NCBI GenBank assembly: GCA_024330265.1
Contig: JANDLT010000030.1
Span: forward strand, 1-59,768
Source of the DNA: Pyrinomonadaceae bacterium MAG19_C2-C3
GTDB taxonomy: Bacteria > Acidobacteriota > Blastocatellia > Pyrinomonadales > Pyrinomonadaceae
Length of the DNA stretch: 59,768 nt
Direction of reading: 5' to 3'
Shown in pieces: positions 55,106-59,768 of the stretch. A program made the position numbers and the translations under genes. Position 1 is the stretch's first letter. Each line of letters opens with the position of its first letter. The notes beneath the pieces were generated by a model, which was given only the letters and a program-made list of their open reading frames with translations, did no database searches and was not told the DNA's origin.

Positions 55106-56323
55106 ATGAAAAACAAATTTAGATTGATGACGATTCTGGCGGCGACGGCAATCACTCCGCTCGTCTTGCCAGCCGTTTCGCCGTCGGGTCAATTCGCGGT
55201 AGTGGCGCAGACCGCCGACGAAGAAAAAACAAAACTTTATACCGATTTCTATAACGCGGTGACGGGCAACGGCAACGTCGTCAACGATGCGGCTTATCAA
55301 ATTGGCAAACAATATCTGGCAAAGTACGGCACGCAAACCGATCAATACACGCAGTACATTAAAGCTCAAGTCGAAGCTTACGAGAAAAGCCAGAAGACTG
55401 CCGTGTATGTGAAACTGTTTGTTGAACTCGATAAGATTTACAATAAGAACAGCAAGACCTACGCGACGGCTTTCACGGAAGGGCGCGGAATTTTAGCCAG
55501 TAAGCCTAACGACTTAAACGTACTGCTCAATCTGGCGCGTGTCGGTTATCTGGCAAATGCCAATAATGATAAACAGTTCAACGCTGAAGCCACAGGCTAC
55601 ACGACGAAAGCACTTCAGTTGTTTGAATCGGGTGCTGAACCGACCGACCTTAACCCGGATAATAACGACACGGGTGAACGCTACTATCCGTTTAATAAAA
55701 AGCAGGATGCCGAAGCTTTCTTGCATTTCGCGCTTGGCGACTTCACTTTAGCCGCTTCGCCGCGAGAAGCCGCGCGCCATTATGTGAAAGCCGCTTCGTA
55801 TGACAGCTACCTCAAAAAAGAGCCGAGTACATATGTCAATCTCGCCAGTGCCTACGCGCTTGATTATGACCGTTTGAGTGCCGACTTTAAGAGAATCTAC
55901 GGCGGTCAGGACGAAAGCGAAGCCAGTAAAGCGGCTCTTGCCAATCTCAATCAAGTGATTGACCGCATCATAGATGCACAAGCGCGCGTTGTTACTTACA
56001 GCGGAACTGATCCCAAGTATCAGGCATATAAGACTCCCGCCCAGACACAGTTGACGCAGTTCTATCAATTTCGTAATAACAACGAGACTACCGGATTGCC
56101 GGAGTACATCGCAGGTGTCACCAATAAACCGCTGCCTGAACCTGTGACGGTCACGATTAACGCGCCGCCGACCGCACCGACAACGACCGACGGTACAAGT
56201 GTGACCCCGACAACGCCGACCAACGGCGCGACGCCAACCGCGACGCCGGTGGCAACGCCTGCCGCAACGCCATCGGCGACACCGCGCCCGAACGCGACTC
56301 CGGCGACCAGACCGCGAACCTAA
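55106..56323 (+). CDS. Secreted TPR-like hypothetical protein
   Basis: 405 residues with a signal peptide ending near VAQ (residue 35). Residues 50-320 are helical and TPR-like (NDLNVLLNLARVGYLANAN). The last ~60 residues are Thr/Pro/Ala-rich. The AAGGAGA ribosome-binding site is strong. Function unknown. Confidence 0.75.
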   Translation: MKNKFRLMTILAATAITPLVLPAVSPSGQFAVVAQTADEEKTKLYTDFYNAVTGNGNVVNDAAYQIGKQYLAKYGTQTDQYTQYIKAQVEAYEKSQKTAVYVKLFVELDKIYNKNSKTYATAFTEGRGILASKPNDLNVLLNLARVGYLANANNDKQFNAEATGYTTKALQLFESGAEPTDLNPDNNDTGERYYPFNKKQDAEAFLHFALGDFTLAASPREAARHYVKAASYDSYLKKEPSTYVNLASAYALDYDRLSADFKRIYGGQDESEASKAALANLNQVIDRIIDAQARVVTYSGTDPKYQAYKTPAQTQLTQFYQFRNNNETTGLPEYIAGVTNKPLPEPVTVTINAPPTAPTTTDGTSVTPTTPTNGATPTATPVATPAATPSATPRPNATPATRPRT

Positions 56324-56399
56324 TTTGAATTATTAACTTGTCGGATTCTTCGCACTCAAAATGTTTTGAGATTCCGATTGGCGGGAGCGAAACGCCTTA

Positions 56400-56440
56400 A
56401 AGCCGCGCGCAGCATTGATGTTCAATGTTGCGCGCGGCTT
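56400..56440 (+). terminator. Hairpin between the TPR gene and rnc
   Basis: Arms AAGCCGCGCGCA and TGCGCGCGGCTT with an inner ATTGA/TCAAT stem. The T run is poor (CTGTTAC), so termination may be partial, allowing read-through to rnc. Confidence 0.55.
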
Positions 56441-56461
56441 CTGTTACAATCCGAAACTATT

Positions 56462-57226
56462 ATGAGCCAAACCGAAAATCCAGATTTCGCCATCCTCGAA
56501 GAACAGTTGAATCATAAGTTCAGCGAATCCCAATTTTTACAACGCGCTCTGACGCACCGGTCTTGGGCGCACGAGAATGTAGCTTCCGGCGACGGTAGCG
56601 AAGCCCGTCGTTTGCACAGTGAAGCCTTCGAGTTTCTGGGCGATGCGGTACTCGGATTTGTCGTTGCCGAGTATCTTTTACAGAATCACGAAGACCTTAG
56701 CGAAGGCGAACTATCGCGTATGAAGCATCAGCTTGTGAGTTCGACGACGCTTGCCAGAGCATCGAAGCGGCTTGAATTCGGAAAGCATTTGCGCTTCGGG
56801 CGCGGCGAAGAAAAGACCGGCGGTCGGCGCAAACAGGCTCTGCTTGCCGATGCGTTTGAAGCCGTCCTCGCGGCGATTTACCTTGACGGCGGCATCGAAC
56901 CGGCGCGCAACTTTGTGTTGACCGCGCTCGAAGCCGAACTGCTCCAATCCGACCCACAGGAAGCGGCGGCGGCTGACCACAAAACGACTTTGCAAGAATT
57001 ACTGCAAGCACAAGGGTCTTCCGCCCCACAATATGAAGTCGTCGAAACCACCGGACCGCCGCATCGTCGCACGTTTCACATCGAAGCGCGGTGGGACGGC
57101 GGCAGTGTTCGCGGTGAAGGTTCTTCCATCAAAGCCGCCGAAACCAAAGCCGCGCGCCGGGCTTTAGAGCAGTTGGAAAGCACGACCACCGAACACACGC
57201 GGACGGAAACCGCGACCGCCGATTGA
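56462..57226 (+). CDS. rnc: Ribonuclease III
   Basis: 254 residues from ATG 56462. The signature is SEAFEFLGDAVLGF (Glu57, Asp61), followed by LADAFEAVLAAIYLDGG with the second acidic pair, then a dsRNA-binding domain (TTLQELLQAQGSSAPQYEV, ~180-245). It cleaves double-stranded RNA in rRNA processing. The canonical ERLEFLGD is here AFEFLGD. Confidence 0.97.
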   Translation: MSQTENPDFAILEEQLNHKFSESQFLQRALTHRSWAHENVASGDGSEARRLHSEAFEFLGDAVLGFVVAEYLLQNHEDLSEGELSRMKHQLVSSTTLARASKRLEFGKHLRFGRGEEKTGGRRKQALLADAFEAVLAAIYLDGGIEPARNFVLTALEAELLQSDPQEAAAADHKTTLQELLQAQGSSAPQYEVVETTGPPHRRTFHIEARWDGGSVRGEGSSIKAAETKAARRALEQLESTTTEHTRTETATAD

Positions 57227-57313
57227 AGCCGGACGCTAAAGATTGCAAGCGGACTCTTATAAAAGTATCCGCCGATTTTGAATTACGATAAAAGGGCGAA
57301 GACTCTTAACCTA

Positions 57314-58228
57314 ATGGCAACTAAAATCGCTGAACCCTCGCTTGACGAACGCGCCTCAACTGTCGCGCCGCACGATGAAGGTGGTTCCGGTTCTCATAAC
57401 CGCACGCCTACCGCACACGACACCCGCCCGCCCGCTCCGCCGCGCAGCGTGTGGCGCGAATACATAGAATCCGGCATCGTGACGGTTATCATGGCACTGT
57501 TCGGCATCACGTTTGTCGTCCAAGCCGTCAAAGTTCCGACGGGTTCGATGCAGAACACGATTCTCATCGGTGATCAACTTCTCGTCAATAAATTCATCTT
57601 CGCTCCGGGTCCTGTCATGCCGTTCTTGCCGCAACGCGAAATCCGTCGCGGTGACATTATCGTCTTCAAATATCCCGGCAATAAGTACGATGATTCCGGC
57701 GACAGTGAGCCGAACAACATTCCATATAAAACCAACTATGTGAAACGTGTGATAGGCATTCCCGGCGACCGGATAGAGATTCGCGGGACGCAGGTTTTCG
57801 TCAATAATCAATTATTGCCGGAGCGTCACGTCCAAGCGGAGAATCCGCCCGACCGGGACAATCCCTATACTTCCGGCGATGAAACGGGCGCGCCGCTTAA
57901 AATAATGAGTGAAGTCCCGGCGACCCTTCCCGGTTCTTACACCGTGTATCACGACCCGGAGCGTGACCCGGTAGAAATAAAATTCGAGGATACTTTTACG
58001 AACGGCAACGTCGTGATTGTGCCGCCGGATAGTTATTTCGCTATGGGCGATAACCGCGAGAACAGTTTAGACAGTCGTTTCTGGGGAGTGGTGTCGCGCG
58101 ATTTAATCGTCGGGCGCGCGATGTTCGTTTATTGGTCTTACGATACGAGTGCGCCGCAATCATCAAATCCGATAACCAACTTTTTCTCTAACTCGCGCTG
58201 GAGTCGCACCGGAACGCTTGTCAGATAG
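57314..58228 (+). CDS. lepB: Signal peptidase I
   Basis: 304 residues from ATG 57314. TM1 at ~55-72 follows a disordered Pro/Ser-rich cytoplasmic N-terminus. Catalytic Ser78 in VPTGSMQ and Lys144 in YVKRVIGIPGD, plus GDNRENSLDSRFWG. Removes signal peptides on the outer face of the inner membrane. Starts 87 bases after rnc, a common pairing. Confidence 0.97.
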   Translation: MATKIAEPSLDERASTVAPHDEGGSGSHNRTPTAHDTRPPAPPRSVWREYIESGIVTVIMALFGITFVVQAVKVPTGSMQNTILIGDQLLVNKFIFAPGPVMPFLPQREIRRGDIIVFKYPGNKYDDSGDSEPNNIPYKTNYVKRVIGIPGDRIEIRGTQVFVNNQLLPERHVQAENPPDRDNPYTSGDETGAPLKIMSEVPATLPGSYTVYHDPERDPVEIKFEDTFTNGNVVIVPPDSYFAMGDNRENSLDSRFWGVVSRDLIVGRAMFVYWSYDTSAPQSSNPITNFFSNSRWSRTGTLVR

Positions 58229-58317
58229 TCGCCTTAAATTACGTCGCATCACTTTACTCGAAAGCGTGACGACGCGATTTTTGGGCAACTCCAACTTCGT
58301 AACGAGGAGATTTAATT

Positions 58318-59427
58318 GTGGCTCTCTTTGACTCCCTCTCGCTCAGAGGTTTAACAATCAAAGAACTTGGCAAGCGGGTTTTCAATGAAGCCAACAGCGA
58401 CGACATTTGGGGACACGCCGCGCAACTCTCGTACTACTTTCTGCTCGCCCTCTTTCCCTTACTTCTTTTCCTGACCGCGATGCTCGGTTACTTGGTCGGT
58501 GAAGACTCGCAACTGCGCGACAACCTGCTTGGCTACTTGGGTCAAGTCTTACCGGGCGACGCTTATCGTCTCGTGCGCTCAACGGTTATCGAGGTCACAC
58601 AGGCATCGAGCGGCAGCAAAATTTCGTTCGGTATTTTGGCGGCGATATGGGCGGCATCAAACGGTATGGGGGCAATCTGCGATACGCTTAACTCCGCCTA
58701 TAACGTCAAAGAGTCGCGCCCGTGGTGGAAAGCCCGGCTGGTTGCCATCGGGCTGACAATCTCGATTGCGGTGCTGATTATCTCGGCACTCGCCTTGATT
58801 CTCTACGGTCACAACATCGCCGCTGCGATTGCCCGACGCTTCCGTTTGAGTCAAGCTTTCGAGTCGGTATGGGGAATTTTACAGTATCCGGTTGTTATCT
58901 TTTTCGTTCTACTCGCCTTCGGGATAATCTACTACTTCGCTCCGAATCTTAAAACGAAAAGCTGGAAGTGGATTACGCCCGGAGCGGTTGTCGGCGTCAC
59001 CCTCTGGCTGTTGGTTTCGTTCGGCTTCAATCTCTACCTTAGTTATTTCAATTCGTACAGCGCGACCTACGGCACACTCGGAGCGGTCATCATCTTGATG
59101 CTGTGGTTCTACTTCACCGGCTTGGCGATTCTCATCGGCGGCGAAGTCAATTCCGAACTCGAAAACGCGGCTGCCGAAAGCGGCGACCCGACCGCGAAAA
59201 AGTCCGGCGAGAAAGCACCGGGTGAAATGGACGCCGCCGTCGAAGCGTGCGATACAAAAGAAACCCGACCCGCTCCCGCGACTGCCGCCGCGCATCACGC
59301 GAGAACCGCACACACCACGCACACACCGCCCAATACACGCACGCGCCGCGAACCTTTGACCATCGGTAAAGTCGCGCTTGTCGCCGGTTCGTGGCTTGTC
59401 TCGAAAGTGACGCGCTCACGAAAATAA
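58318..59427 (+). CDS. YihY/BrkB family membrane protein
   Basis: 369 residues from GTG 58318 with GAGGAGA upstream. Six membrane segments with the family pattern HAAQLSYYFLLALFPLLLFL, ASNGMGAICDTLNSAYNV and WKWITPGAVVGVTLWL. The C-terminal ~90 residues are hydrophilic and His/Thr/Arg-rich (HHARTAHTTHTPP). Function unknown; formerly mislabelled RNase BN. Confidence 0.92.
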   Translation: MALFDSLSLRGLTIKELGKRVFNEANSDDIWGHAAQLSYYFLLALFPLLLFLTAMLGYLVGEDSQLRDNLLGYLGQVLPGDAYRLVRSTVIEVTQASSGSKISFGILAAIWAASNGMGAICDTLNSAYNVKESRPWWKARLVAIGLTISIAVLIISALALILYGHNIAAAIARRFRLSQAFESVWGILQYPVVIFFVLLAFGIIYYFAPNLKTKSWKWITPGAVVGVTLWLLVSFGFNLYLSYFNSYSATYGTLGAVIILMLWFYFTGLAILIGGEVNSELENAAAESGDPTAKKSGEKAPGEMDAAVEACDTKETRPAPATAAAHHARTAHTTHTPPNTRTRREPLTIGKVALVAGSWLVSKVTRSRK

Positions 59428-59768
59428 ATAGCACCAAGTTCGCGTAAGCCCCGAAGGGGCGACATCCGATAGCCCGGCGCACCGCGCCGGGTCGCAGGTC
59501 AGTCGGGCATCGCAGCCCTGAAAGGGCGACATAATCCGCAGTATGCCGCCCTTTCAGGGCTGATGACTAATGGGTGTTTGTTTCTTGGGGCGTTGCCCAA
59601 GCTTTTGAATCGCGCCCCTTCAGGGCAATGGCATTAAGTTAAGGTTGTTTAGAGGCGGGGGTGCGCCCCCCCGCCCCCCCCCCGGCGGGGGGGGGCCCCC
59701 CGCGAAAACGAGGGTTTTTTTTTTTAAATAATTACAATGGGCCGCAGGGGGGTTGAGACACCCGCGGA
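59428..59768. repeat. Palindromic repeats, MITE-like copy 3 and degraded contig end
   Basis: CCCTGAAAGGG-type palindromes run to ~59560. At 59626-59643 the 18-bp MITE end CAATGGCATTAAGTTAAG starts, preceded by CCCCTTCAGG, and a GTTTAGAGGCGGGG follows. From ~59660 the sequence becomes long C, G and T homopolymers, which looks like sequencing or assembly error at a hairpin and not biology. Confidence 0.7.

Overview
The window reads as a piece of a chromosome from an Acidobacteriota bacterium, most likely class Blastocatellia. This rests on family content, not on a marker-gene comparison: a VWFA-related secreted protein of the type common in acidobacteria, a broken N-terminus of an acidobacterial Ser/Thr kinase, a DUF4388-DnaJ-TPR protein, secreted proteins with long Pro-Thr linkers, and intergenic space full of short palindromic and word-like repeats. 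No prophage, transposase, rRNA or CRISPR array is visible. The last ~110 bases are homopolymer-rich and look like a decayed contig end.

Layout. 0.3-7.5 kb: an EEP-family hydrolase, MscL, a metallo-beta-lactamase-fold hydrolase, an SDR oxidoreductase, an SLBB polysaccharide-export protein and small membrane proteins. 7.6-12.3 kb: two tandem KimA/KUP-like transporters; the second sits behind a clear c-di-AMP (ydaO-type) riboswitch with its own terminator. 12.4-17.2 kb: a zinc-ribbon protein, PurD, a PspA-family protein with a membrane coiled-coil neighbour, and Hsp33. 17.2-21.3 kb: a B12-dependent ribonucleotide reductase interrupted by an HNH-type intein, preceded by a NrdR-like box, a near-consensus promoter and a long structured leader. 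21.3-28.3 kb: a histone-deacetylase-fold protein, then a minus-strand operon (DUF4388-DnaJ-TPR protein, HD-GYP protein, a protein resembling a D12-class DNA adenine methyltransferase without its catalytic motif), then a hybrid histidine kinase-like gene overlapping a YaeQ-like nuclease-fold gene. 28.3-34.6 kb: two secreted proteins, an M20 peptidase and LigA. 34.6-39.8 kb: an SGNH-like gene of different composition, tRNA-Leu(CAG) with a duplicated 3' end, the YggS-YggT-YggU block, a coiled-coil repeat protein, YebC and RuvC. 39.9-48.9 kb: secreted and surface proteins (SH3, a 1283-residue beta-propeller/LamG/Calx-beta protein, a VWFA protein, a carboxypeptidase-regulatory-like protein), an orphan LysW-like protein and membrane proteins. 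49.2-59.4 kb: an NtrB/NtrC-like two-component pair, a penicillin-binding-type transpeptidase, a TPR protein, RNase III, signal peptidase I and a YihY/BrkB membrane protein.

The most unusual material: (1) the riboswitch-controlled transporter next to an uncontrolled near-copy with gene-conversion-like tracts; (2) the NrdJ intein and its upstream regulatory region; (3) a probably catalytically dead D12 methyltransferase in an operon with chaperone-like and HD-GYP proteins; (4) a palindromic element with 18-bp terminal inverted repeats that has landed in other palindromic repeats, once with an 8-bp target duplication; (5) word-like inverted repeats at gene ends that supply stop codons and terminal residues of real proteins.
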